Assembly: GCA_002901265.1 (NCBI GenBank)
Contig: PPHI01000048.1
Span: forward strand, 145,511 to 209,510
Source of the DNA: Rhodopirellula baltica
GTDB taxonomy: Bacteria > Planctomycetota > Planctomycetia > Pirellulales > Pirellulaceae
Length of the DNA: 64,000 bases
Direction of reading: 5' to 3'
A program made the translations under genes and the position numbers. Within the stretch, counting starts at the first letter, position 1. Every line of letters begins with the position of its first letter. The notes under the pieces are model-generated. The model did not search any database and was not told the origin of the DNA. It was given only the letters and a program-made list of their open reading frames with translations. Shown in pieces: positions 45,133 to 52,484 of this stretch.

Positions 45133-46275
45133 GTGACGCAAATCGACCGATACATTCTGAATCTGTATTTGCGCACGTTCACCGTGTCGTTCTTGTCACT
45201 GTCGGGGATCTTCATCGTCTTTCATGCATTCACGAACATGACAGAGCTCGCCGAGTTGGCGGAGAAACGCTCCGCATCGCTCGGTTTCGTGATGGCCGAA
45301 TTTTACGGTCCCTATCTTCTGCTGCTCTTCGATTGGACAGGGGCGATCATCGCACTGATGGCGGTCCTCTTTGTCGTCGGATGGCTGCGACGGACTGGCG
45401 AACTGACATCAACCTTGGCCGCAGGTGTCTCCCACGGACGCATCTTTCGATCGATGGTCGTTGCGTCGGGTTTGATCATCCTCGCCCAATTTGCGAGTCG
45501 TGAACTGGCGCTGCCGAAACTTCGCGATGTACTGTCGATGAAAAACCGAGACATCACCGGAGACAATCCGCAGCCGATCCTGCCGAGCTACGACAATATC
45601 AGCGGCATCTTGCTGCAAGGCGAATCGATCCTGCCACGCAGCCGAACCATTATCAACCCGAGATTCAGCATCGACGGAGACTACGCCGGTTTCGATGACG
45701 CTTTGGTTGCGAAGACGGCCCAGTGGCTTCCCGCAGACGAAAACCACGACGAAGGCTACCTCTTCCAATTTGTCGAAATCCCCAAGAACATTGACGAACT
45801 CGACTCCGCGGGAGTCGGCAAACGCAAGGTTTTGATGACGTCAAAACAGCACCCTTGGATCAGCTCGGGCGAGTGTTTTGTCGCGACACCGGTCAACGCA
45901 GAGATTCTGCAAACGGATCAGTCGTCGACACGGCTGTGCAGCACCTGGCACTTGGCCGAACGGCTGCGCAATCCCGCCGTGCACAACGCGATCTCCATCA
46001 CCGTCCTTTTGCACGAACGACTGATTCGCGTGCCCCTCGATTTCTCACTAGTGCTTTTGGGACTGCCGCTCGTCGTCAATCGGCGGGACCGCAAACTGTT
46101 TGTGATGATCGCCTCAGCCATGTGGATGGTGCTATTCTTTTTTGCATTGAAAACACTCGGTAGTGCCCTTGGCGGCGCCGGGATCTTGTTTTCGCCAGCG
46201 ATGTCAGCCTGGATTCCACTGTTGGTCTTTGGTCCGATCGCCTTCATGCGTTACCGCGAAGTGCAAACTCTGTGA
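45133..46275 (+). CDS. LptF/LptG-family (YjgP/YjgQ) permease
   Basis: Inner-membrane permease of the LptFG family, which with LptB extracts lipopolysaccharide for transport to the outer membrane. The 380-residue chain from the GTG at 45133 starts with the typical QIDRYILNLYLRTF, then TM1 (FTVSFLSLSGIFIVFHAF), TM2-TM3 (YLLLLFDWTGAIIALMAVLFVVGWL, SGLIILAQFAS), a periplasmic domain of about 170 residues, and three C-terminal helices. The frame is open to 45040 but the upstream part has no family similarity. Its stop overlaps the next gene by 4 nt (GTGA). Confidence 0.87.
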   Translation: MTQIDRYILNLYLRTFTVSFLSLSGIFIVFHAFTNMTELAELAEKRSASLGFVMAEFYGPYLLLLFDWTGAIIALMAVLFVVGWLRRTGELTSTLAAGVSHGRIFRSMVVASGLIILAQFASRELALPKLRDVLSMKNRDITGDNPQPILPSYDNISGILLQGESILPRSRTIINPRFSIDGDYAGFDDALVAKTAQWLPADENHDEGYLFQFVEIPKNIDELDSAGVGKRKVLMTSKQHPWISSGECFVATPVNAEILQTDQSSTRLCSTWHLAERLRNPAVHNAISITVLLHERLIRVPLDFSLVLLGLPLVVNRRDRKLFVMIASAMWMVLFFFALKTLGSALGGAGILFSPAMSAWIPLLVFGPIAFMRYREVQTL

Positions 46276-46991
46276 CAGATCCGCCCAGCATTTCGCCTTC
46301 CGATTTCTCGATCGTCATCGCGGCGCTCAATGAGGAAGCGAAACTGGAACGCGCCATACGCTCCGCACAGAACAACGGGGCCTCACAAGTCATCGTCGCC
46401 GATGGTGGCAGCCACGACGCAACGGTCGAGGTCGCTAAATCCTGCGGGGCAGACGTCATTGTTACATCACGCGGACGAGGGAACCAACTTCGCGAAGGCA
46501 GTCACTTGGCCAGTCACGCGATGCTGATGTTTCTCCACGCCGACAATTGGCTGGGAGACGACAGCCTGGATCAAATTTGCCGCGCGCTTGAAAACCGAAG
46601 CCATCGCTCCCCTACACCGCACAAACGTTTTTGGGGCGGATTGCGACAGCGAATTGAGAACGAAGCGGGAAAGTATCGCTGGATTGAATTCGGCAATGCG
46701 ACACGGATCAGAATGCGAGGCTTGCCGTTTGGAGATCAGGCAATCTTTGTTCATCGCGACCTCTACGATCAGGTCGGAGGTTTTCAGCCAATCCCACTGA
46801 TGGAGGACGTTGTTCTTTCACAAGCTTTGCGAAAATTGTCCTGGCCACAGCTCGTCGACGCCACGGTTCACGTGGACGCCAGGCGTTGGGAAAAACGCGG
46901 AATCGTGCGTCAAACCGCGATCAACTGGGGGATACAAACGGCCCATTTTCTTGGTGTTTCAGAGCACAAATTGTCGCGTTGGTACCGCTGA
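46272..46991 (+). CDS. Glycosyltransferase family 2 (TIGR04283-like)
   Basis: A 239-residue GT-A glycosyltransferase. It shows the start FSIVIAALNEEAKLERAI, the metal/sugar-nucleotide site VADGGSHDAT, the segment GRGNQLREGSHLASHAMLMFLHADN, and GDQAIFVHRDLYDQVGGFQPIPLMEDV, all as in the TIGR04283 family, whose members often lie beside radical SAM or selenium-related genes but whose substrate is unknown. The GTG start overlaps the LptF/G-like gene stop by 4 nt, so the two are translationally coupled. This points to a role in outer-membrane glycolipid synthesis, but that is inferred. Confidence 0.87.
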   Translation: MTDPPSISPSDFSIVIAALNEEAKLERAIRSAQNNGASQVIVADGGSHDATVEVAKSCGADVIVTSRGRGNQLREGSHLASHAMLMFLHADNWLGDDSLDQICRALENRSHRSPTPHKRFWGGLRQRIENEAGKYRWIEFGNATRIRMRGLPFGDQAIFVHRDLYDQVGGFQPIPLMEDVVLSQALRKLSWPQLVDATVHVDARRWEKRGIVRQTAINWGIQTAHFLGVSEHKLSRWYR

Positions 46992-47148
46992 TTTCTAGAG
47001 TGAAAACCATCGCAAGACCTTGCGACCCCCGCGAACGAACTTAGAATCGATGTGTGGCATGCAACGTGTGGTTGGCGACGATTTGTGTTTGATTGTCCAA
47101 ACACCCCGCGCGTTTAAATAGTCGCAGTAGCCCAACGAGGAGTCCGTT

Positions 47149-47331
47149 TTGCTTACCGAAGCTACCGTTGAAGAGATGTTCCGTAGCCTGATCAGCGACC
47201 CCAACCGCGGGGAAGAAGCGTTTGATGAGGCGGAGGATCTGCTGGACGAAGAACTGCGTCCAGAAAGTCCGCTCCGTCACCGTCTGACGATGGAGCTGGA
47301 AGAGTTGCGTGAGATGGCTTCAAAGAAATAG
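47149..47331 (+). CDS. Small acidic conserved-type protein with TTG start
   Basis: A 60-residue acidic protein (LTEATVEEMFRSLISDPNRGEEAFDEAEDLLDEELRPESPLRHRL) rich in Glu and predicted helical; no named domain is recognised. The TTG start at 47149 has a strong GAGGAG seven nt upstream, which is unusual in this window and argues for a real gene; an ATG at 47176 would drop nine residues. The end is followed by a hairpin terminator. Function unknown; such small acidic helical proteins often bind another protein. Confidence 0.65.
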   Translation: MLTEATVEEMFRSLISDPNRGEEAFDEAEDLLDEELRPESPLRHRLTMELEELREMASKK

Positions 47332-47363
47332 TTTTCTGCCTTCCTCCCCAAAGCAAAAACAGC

Positions 47364-47398
47364 AAAAGCCGCGACGGAATGATTCCGCCGCGGCTTTT
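47364..47398. terminator. Bidirectional hairpin terminator
   Basis: AAAAGCCGCGACGGAAT pairs with ATTCCGCCGCGGCTTTT with one mismatch, giving a long GC-rich stem flanked by an A-run on the left and a T-run on the right. It lies between the convergent small acidic gene and the BBP7-type gene and can end both transcripts. Confidence 0.85.
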
Positions 47399-47431
47399 CT
47401 TTTGCACCAACAGTGACCGGATCGTTTGACG

Positions 47432-48640
47432 TTACCGGTTCAAGGTAAGTCCAAAGGTGTAACCCACCATCAAGTAGTCTTGATCGTTGTCACCGCCTGG
47501 AACCGTTCCGCCCTCGCCGTCGCCACCACGCCACAGTCCACGCTCGATGTCGATCAACTGGAATCCGCAGCGGACGGTGAAGTCTCGCGTCAGCTGGTAT
47601 GCCAAGTCACCGCGGACGTCAAAGCCCAGGAAGAACTCTTCGTTGCGTGAGTGGACTTCAGGTGTCGCTTCTCGCAGGATGCGATCAATCCCAGCACCTT
47701 GTGTGATCGGTGCAGTCGTGTCGTAAACAACCGTCTCCGTCCAACGGTTCTTGTAACTGCTTTGCCAGTTACCGCCCGAGAAGACACGGAAGTCGCCCGA
47801 CACCATGAACCGGTTGATGTACTTGAAGTATCGGAAACCGAGTTGTGCGGTCAACGCTTCGTTTTCTGTGAACGCTTGGTTGATCGTCAGTTGCTCGGCA
47901 CCGTTGCCGAAGTTTGTTTCCAACGTAGGGACCAGGATTTGTTCCGGATCGTTCGAGGAAACGAAGTTCGATGCCGCGTAGGTGTCCTTGATTCGGAACC
48001 AACGAAGGCCAACCATCGGCTCCAAAATCCCGCCGTAGTGATACGGCTCCATACGCCAAGTCTTGCTCAGCTCGTAGCTGTCGAACGAGACAACGTTCAG
48101 GCTGTCCAGTTCGTCAACGAAGCGGTAGTGAAAACCCAGGTTGTTGCCAACGCCAGGGATCGCTTCGTAACCGAAAGGGCTAGACGGGTTCGTTGCGCCA
48201 GCGTTGAGGTCGGGTTGCTCGTCTTCGTTCAAGCGATTGGCTCGCTCATGACGTTGGCGGAAAAACGCGCCCACGTCGTTTTTGACCCAGCTGAACAGGT
48301 ATCCTGTGTCCGCGTCGGGCAACATGAATCCCAGTTCGTATCGGTGGCCCGCACCGTGGTCGAGCCGTGTGTCAGCTTCACCGAAGGTGACATCGTTCGT
48401 TTCAGGCCGGCTACCGTAGAGGTAAAGCCGGTCATAGGTTGCAAACCAACCTGTGTTCGCCCGCTTGCTGGGCTTCATGTCTGCCAGATCCGCATCGTAG
48501 ATCGGCTCGAACCAACGAAAGTCAGGTTCAAACTCGAATGGATCGGCAATTGGGAGATGCTGTTGAGCTTGGGCCGAAGCCATGCCGCAAAGCAACACAA
48601 GAGATCCAATAACTCTAGCCGTCAGCTTCCGTACCGACAT
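47432..48640 (-). CDS. BBP7-type outer-membrane beta-barrel protein
   Basis: A 402-residue outer-membrane protein with a signal peptide (RVIGSLVLLCGMASAQAQ) and many alternating-aromatic strands ending in YLMVGYTFGLTLNR, a C terminus compatible with barrel assembly. Internal segments include WFATYDRLYLYGSRPE, RYELGFMLPD, EPMVGLRWFRI and ENEALTAQLGFRYFKYINRFM. BBP7 proteins are an outer-membrane barrel family described from planctomycetes; function is not established. The ATG at 48640 fits the signal peptide. Its 5' region (48641-48932) contains an inverted repeat. Confidence 0.85.
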   Translation of the reverse strand: MSVRKLTARVIGSLVLLCGMASAQAQQHLPIADPFEFEPDFRWFEPIYDADLADMKPSKRANTGWFATYDRLYLYGSRPETNDVTFGEADTRLDHGAGHRYELGFMLPDADTGYLFSWVKNDVGAFFRQRHERANRLNEDEQPDLNAGATNPSSPFGYEAIPGVGNNLGFHYRFVDELDSLNVVSFDSYELSKTWRMEPYHYGGILEPMVGLRWFRIKDTYAASNFVSSNDPEQILVPTLETNFGNGAEQLTINQAFTENEALTAQLGFRYFKYINRFMVSGDFRVFSGGNWQSSYKNRWTETVVYDTTAPITQGAGIDRILREATPEVHSRNEEFFLGFDVRGDLAYQLTRDFTVRCGFQLIDIERGLWRGGDGEGGTVPGGDNDQDYLMVGYTFGLTLNR

Positions 48641-48735
48641 CGCTGTTCCACCGTCTAATTAAAGTCGTCCGTAGCGGCCGTTGGAAAGCTACAGGGCTCC
48701 CCCCATCGGCACGCGCCAAGGTGCAAAATGAAATC

Positions 48736-48754
48736 TTGTGCGTTACTCGCACAA
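48736..48754. repeat. Inverted repeat in the 5' region of the BBP7-type gene
   Basis: TTGTGCG (48736-48742) and CGCACAA (48748-48754) flank a 5-nt loop. It lies about 95 bp upstream of the start codon and may be an operator or a leader hairpin of the barrel gene; there is no further support. Confidence 0.35.
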
Positions 48755-48932
48755 AGATCCGGTCGTGACGGTCTTATCGGACATGACACTCATCAGTGCT
48801 TAGCCCGTTTATCGCCAGATGCAGCAAAAGTGCGAGAATCTTGCGAATCCCTACAGTTTAACAGCACCGTTTCACCCTACCCTCAGACGGAAAACTCCCT
48901 CTAAATTGCCAGCCTGACGCCGACAACCAAGG

Positions 48933-49415
48933 CTATTTCTTGCCCAACGCTCGTTTGCTCGCAAAGAAGTCGGTCAAAATCTGGCCGCATCGGTCTGCCA
49001 TTACACCAGAACTGATCTCGGAGCGATGATTCAATCGCGGATCGGACAATAGCTCGAAGACGCTTGTGACGGCGCCCGCTTTGGGATCAGACGCACCAAA
49101 GACAACGCGCGGGATACGGCTTTGCAAGATCGCCCCCGCGCACATCGGGCACGGCTCCAACGTCACATACAACGTGCACCGCTCCAGCCGCCAATCGCCA
49201 ATCGCGGCAGCGGCCTGTGTGATCGCAATCATCTCCGCGTGTGCGGTGGGGTCTTTTAAGGCCACTCGTTCGTTCGAGGCCGCGCCGAGGACCTGATGAT
49301 CGCGAATGATCACGGCACCAACAGGAACTTCATCGGCCAGCGCCGCTTGCTGAGCAAGCTCTAGAGCGCGTCCCATGAAGTGTTCGTCGATCTCGTTCTG
49401 CGTCAAGCTTTGCAT
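48933..49415 (-). CDS. tadA: tRNA-specific adenosine deaminase
   Basis: Deaminates adenosine 34 of tRNA to inosine. The 160-residue protein shows the zinc and catalytic motifs HAE (His59, Glu61) and PCPMC (Cys89, Cys92) of the cytidine/deoxycytidylate deaminase fold, plus VPVGAVIIRDHQVLG and RIPRVVFGASDPKAGAVTS, which separate TadA from other deaminases. The ATG at 49415 gives the normal length; the frame is open to 49556, which would add a non-conserved extension. It is 62 nt downstream of the DUF1080-like gene on the same strand. Confidence 0.95.
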   Translation of the reverse strand: MQSLTQNEIDEHFMGRALELAQQAALADEVPVGAVIIRDHQVLGAASNERVALKDPTAHAEMIAITQAAAAIGDWRLERCTLYVTLEPCPMCAGAILQSRIPRVVFGASDPKAGAVTSVFELLSDPRLNHRSEISSGVMADRCGQILTDFFASKRALGKK

Positions 49416-49467
49416 AGACGTGGCTCCTCCAACATCCTCTCTGTTGTTCGGCTCTATGCCGTTCAGT

Positions 49468-49490
49468 GGCGGACGTGTTACTCGTCCGCC
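49468..49490. repeat. Hairpin enclosing the stop codon of the DUF1080-like gene
   Basis: Arms GGCGGACG and CGTCCGCC (8 bp) enclose a 7-nt loop that contains the TAA stop of the gene at 49478. No T-run follows, so it is not a standard terminator. It may limit 3' decay of the message. Confidence 0.5.
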
Positions 49491-50224
49491 TCTTCCTTCG
49501 CTAGCTCGGATGGATCCAAACGGCGAATCGCTACATTGCGAATTTGGGAATCGCATTCAAAGTTCGCGATTCCCAGAGGCGTACAAGGATCCATCTCAAA
49601 GCGGATGTCGAACTTGCGGTCTTTACGGGGCAGATCAAACATTTTGATTCCGTCGATCCAAACGGTAATCTGGACGTCTTCGACACGAACCCGTGCCTTG
49701 TACCATTGCTCGTTGTCATACGCTTTGAAGTTCGTTGTTTCGTTGTCACTCGCATCGTGACCATCAATACTGCTTAGCCCGGTCACGCCGCCGCCCCAGC
49801 CGCCCATTACAAAGCTAGCGACCTCTTTGCCAACAGGAAACGTGACCGCACAGACGAAGTCAATTCCGCGATCTCGCCGGCATTCCCAACGCACTTCGTA
49901 GTTATTGCGAGGCAGCACAGGAACCTTCGTATCCGAGGCGGCTTTTTTCTCTTCACCGTCAAATGGCCCAGTCCAACGCACCCCGGTCAATGGTTGACCA
50001 AATTGCAACCGAATCAAACCGTCCTTCACCGTCACTTCGCCATCACCACCAAACTGGCATGATTTCCAATGATCGTTCAATGAAATCCATTCCGTTTTGT
50101 CTTTTGGCTTCTCTGCTGTTTGCGTACTATCCTTGGGCTCTCCTGCGGCTGACGCCGTAGCCCCCGCCGACGCGTCTTGTCCAATGGCGACAACCGCGTT
50201 CGTGGCAATCAATAACGCGAGCAT
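49478..50224 (-). CDS. Secreted DUF1080-like (3-keto-disaccharide hydrolase-type) domain protein
   Basis: A 248-residue exported protein; after the signal peptide (LALLIATNAVVAIGQDASAG) comes a concanavalin-like beta-sandwich with EWISLNDHWKSCQFGG, VTVKDGLIRLQFGQPLTGVRW, NYEVRWECRRDRGIDFVCAV, WYKARVRVEDVQITVWIDGIKMFDL and FDIRFEMDPCTPLGIANFECDSQIRNVAIRRL. This arrangement matches the DUF1080 family (3-keto-disaccharide hydrolases) and laminin-G-like folds. Start is uncertain: TTG at 50269 or GTG at 50359 would lengthen the signal peptide; the ATG at 50224 is used here. A hairpin spans its stop codon. Confidence 0.75.
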   Translation of the reverse strand: MLALLIATNAVVAIGQDASAGATASAAGEPKDSTQTAEKPKDKTEWISLNDHWKSCQFGGDGEVTVKDGLIRLQFGQPLTGVRWTGPFDGEEKKAASDTKVPVLPRNNYEVRWECRRDRGIDFVCAVTFPVGKEVASFVMGGWGGGVTGLSSIDGHDASDNETTNFKAYDNEQWYKARVRVEDVQITVWIDGIKMFDLPRKDRKFDIRFEMDPCTPLGIANFECDSQIRNVAIRRLDPSELAKEEADE

Positions 50225-50377
50225 CAGATACTTCGATGCAAGGTTGGCGAAAGAAAGGCGGCAGTTCAAAACAGTCTCCTCGTCGATTGATTGCGAAAAT
50301 GTCTCTGGGGACGACTCCCCCAGGTGCGGTTGATGTGAGCCAGCCAGTCCAACTCCCACGAGAATTGAACGGAAGCG

Positions 50378-50812
50378 ATGCGTCCTGTAACAGGAATCAA
50401 GATACTCGGACTGCGACTGGGAATTTTCCTACTCGCTTCGTACTGGATTGTACTCTTTGCCGGAACGCATTTGCCATCCTCCACTGTGATCGCGCCCGGA
50501 TTGAATGACAAGAGCAAACACTTCGGTGGCTATTTCGTCCTAACCCTGCTGATGTGTTACGTCACGCACTCGAACGAGTCCAAGCGATTCGGAAGTGTGC
50601 TGCGATTTGGGGGAATCGCGGGGATCTTGTTTCTCTACGGATGCCTGGACGAGTGGAGTCAAAAATTCGCGCGCGGTCGCACCCCAGATGTCTGGGACCT
50701 TTTGGCGGACGCTTGTGGCATTGCCGCAGCGATCGTCTGCTATGTGATCGCGAAACGAATTCTCGACGGGCGCCGGAGACAGTCGCTGGCGGTATCCAAT
50801 CAAACACGCTGA
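50378..50812 (+). CDS. VanZ-like membrane protein
   Basis: A 144-residue inner-membrane protein with four hydrophobic helices and the VanZ family pattern NDKSKHFGGYFVLTLLM and LYGCLDEWSQKFARGRTPDVWDLLADACG. VanZ-like proteins are named for teicoplanin resistance but in most bacteria their role is unknown. The start ATG at 50378 lies 18 nt after the divergent end of the DUF1080 region. It ends exactly where the minus-strand voltage-sensor-like gene ends, so the stop codons abut. Confidence 0.85.
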   Translation: MRPVTGIKILGLRLGIFLLASYWIVLFAGTHLPSSTVIAPGLNDKSKHFGGYFVLTLLMCYVTHSNESKRFGSVLRFGGIAGILFLYGCLDEWSQKFARGRTPDVWDLLADACGIAAAIVCYVIAKRILDGRRRQSLAVSNQTR

Positions 50813-51838
50813 TCAAATCGAGGATTCGACGGGACCATCAGCGGTTGAATCATTGTCGGGACTCGAATTGGCAGCTTCGATACGAAGTCGTGCAATCCGC
50901 TGTCGAAGTAACCGCGACTGTTTCTCGAGTTCTTCTAACTCGGCTTCGAGTTTCTCAATTCGCTTCTGACAGTCGGGGCGCCAAACACGCTCGATCACGT
51001 CAAACAAGACAAGAACTCGGAACGCTTTGATCGCGATGCCGCGGAGTCGGTACGCCCTCATCGCGTTGGACAACTGTTGGAATCGCACCAGATTGGAAAG
51101 ACGCATCGTCCGCGCCAAACTGAGCGATCGCAGGAACGAAACGAGCGGGATCAGAATGATCGCCAGGTCGATCCAGTGCTCTTTGCAGTACTGAATCTTG
51201 GCGTCCGAGATCGAAACCATCAAAATGAATTCCGCCGCAAACGCGAACCAGATCACGCCGGTTCCCATGTGCAGGAACAAACGGAGCCAACCATACGCGG
51301 CAACCTGGTCCTTCAAGAAGAACTCGACAATCAAGATCGGCATGATCAGCAGTGCAACGATCATCATCGGCACGCTGAACTTTCTCTCCAACTGACGCTG
51401 TAATCGCTTGCCACCCTGCCGCCAACCGAATCCAGGCAACCAGATCCGGCCATGCATCTCTGGACTTCGTGCCCCCATCCGCATCGCGGGACAAAGACAA
51501 AATAGCAATCCTTGAAGGTGGTGCTTGCGCATCTCGGCGTCCCAGGGCCGAGTCAACCAGTGGGCAACGGACTCCGCAACGATGGCACACCAAATTCCGC
51601 CCATCACCCAAAGCACGACGACTTCGACGATAAAGACATAGTGAAAGAGTGACGGTTCGTCCAAGTTTGCTTCGCCGAGTACTTCGACCGCGCGCTGCCG
51701 CAAACCTGGCATATCAACCCAGATCACGACCAAGATCGCGACACAGATCAAATGGATCAGCGCCAGGCTGAACATCAGCACTTCGTTGCGGCCGGCAAAC
51801 CAACGCCGCCAAGATTTCACGTCATGCCGTGCGATCAT
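50813..51838 (-). CDS. Voltage-sensor-like membrane protein with C-terminal coiled coil
   Basis: A 341-residue membrane protein. From the ATG at 51838 (AGAGG 7 nt upstream) it has five hydrophobic helices (residues ~18-41, 64-96, 155-175, 183-211, 222-236) and a sixth helix that starts FLRSLSLARTMRLSNLVRFQQL, with Arg237, 243, 246 and 252 at multiples of three, as in the S4 of voltage-sensor domains. Glu203 in helix 4 and Asp224 in helix 5 (HWIDLAIILIPL) occupy the counter-charge places of S2 and S3. No potassium selectivity filter or pore helices follow; residues ~290-322 form a strong heptad coiled coil (IEKLEAELEELEKQSRLLRQRI). That is the layout of Hv1-type channels, but a true function is not shown. 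Two extra N-terminal helices and an HHL/Cys-rich cytoplasmic loop are unusual. Confidence 0.65.
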   Translation of the reverse strand: MIARHDVKSWRRWFAGRNEVLMFSLALIHLICVAILVVIWVDMPGLRQRAVEVLGEANLDEPSLFHYVFIVEVVVLWVMGGIWCAIVAESVAHWLTRPWDAEMRKHHLQGLLFCLCPAMRMGARSPEMHGRIWLPGFGWRQGGKRLQRQLERKFSVPMMIVALLIMPILIVEFFLKDQVAAYGWLRLFLHMGTGVIWFAFAAEFILMVSISDAKIQYCKEHWIDLAIILIPLVSFLRSLSLARTMRLSNLVRFQQLSNAMRAYRLRGIAIKAFRVLVLFDVIERVWRPDCQKRIEKLEAELEELEKQSRLLRQRIARLRIEAANSSPDNDSTADGPVESSI

Positions 51839-52009
51839 GTTCACGCCTCTCGGCAATGCCGAGATGAAGACTCCGTGAGCTGGGACTGGAAACGGGCACA
51901 GTGTCCCACATCGGAAGGGCACGATTCAACCGAGTTCCAGGCGCCGCGAACGGGAATCCGCCAATTCGCCAATTCCAGTGTTTCGCAAAGCGATCTTGAC
52001 GGCGAACGC

Positions 52010-52360
52010 TCAGTTGGGGACGGGAATCGGTAGCAGCGGACGGATTTCGACGGTGCCTTTGGACGCCGGCGGCAACCGCTCAGCAATCTTGATTGCCTCG
52101 TCAAGATCTTCCACGTCGATCAAATAAAAGCCACCCAACTGTTCGGCCGTCTCCGCAAATGGTCCATCCGTCGTCATTCGTCGGCCTTCACGGACCCTGA
52201 TGCAAGTCGCACTTGCAACCCCGTGAAGAGGCGCACTATCGATCAACTTGCCTTGATCTTTTAACTCGTCACTAATGCGTTTCGATTCAATCATGCATTC
52301 GTGGCGTTCGTCGTCGGTCCAATCCTGTTCGGCACCGTAAATCAACAACATGTACTTCAT
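52010..52360 (-). CDS. YciI/DGPF-domain protein
   Basis: A 116-residue protein of the YciI-like fold, with the typical start MKYMLLIYGAEQDW, the family motif TTDGPFAETAEQLGGFYLIDV and the end EIRPLLPI. A purine-rich GGGGGA lies upstream of the ATG at 52360. Genes for these DGPF proteins are regularly next to ECF42-type sigma factors, as here, where the sigma gene ends 124 nt upstream on the same strand. The DGPF proteins are thought to accompany that sigma factor, but their biochemical role is not known. Confidence 0.9.
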   Translation of the reverse strand: MKYMLLIYGAEQDWTDDERHECMIESKRISDELKDQGKLIDSAPLHGVASATCIRVREGRRMTTDGPFAETAEQLGGFYLIDVEDLDEAIKIAERLPPASKGTVEIRPLLPIPVPN

Positions 52361-52484
52361 CGGATCAAATCCCCCCGCTTTTGTTTGACAACGAAGTCGA
52401 TTGGTTCGTTCATGAAGCAGTCGTGTACCCGAACCTGGAATCGACAACCATTCGAAAAGTTTGCCTGAATTTATCAGTAGTGAT

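Noticed and set aside
47651..48658. Plus-strand open frame of 335 aa
   Set aside because: It is antisense to the BBP7-type gene, which has a signal peptide and barrel pattern; the shadow frame has none.
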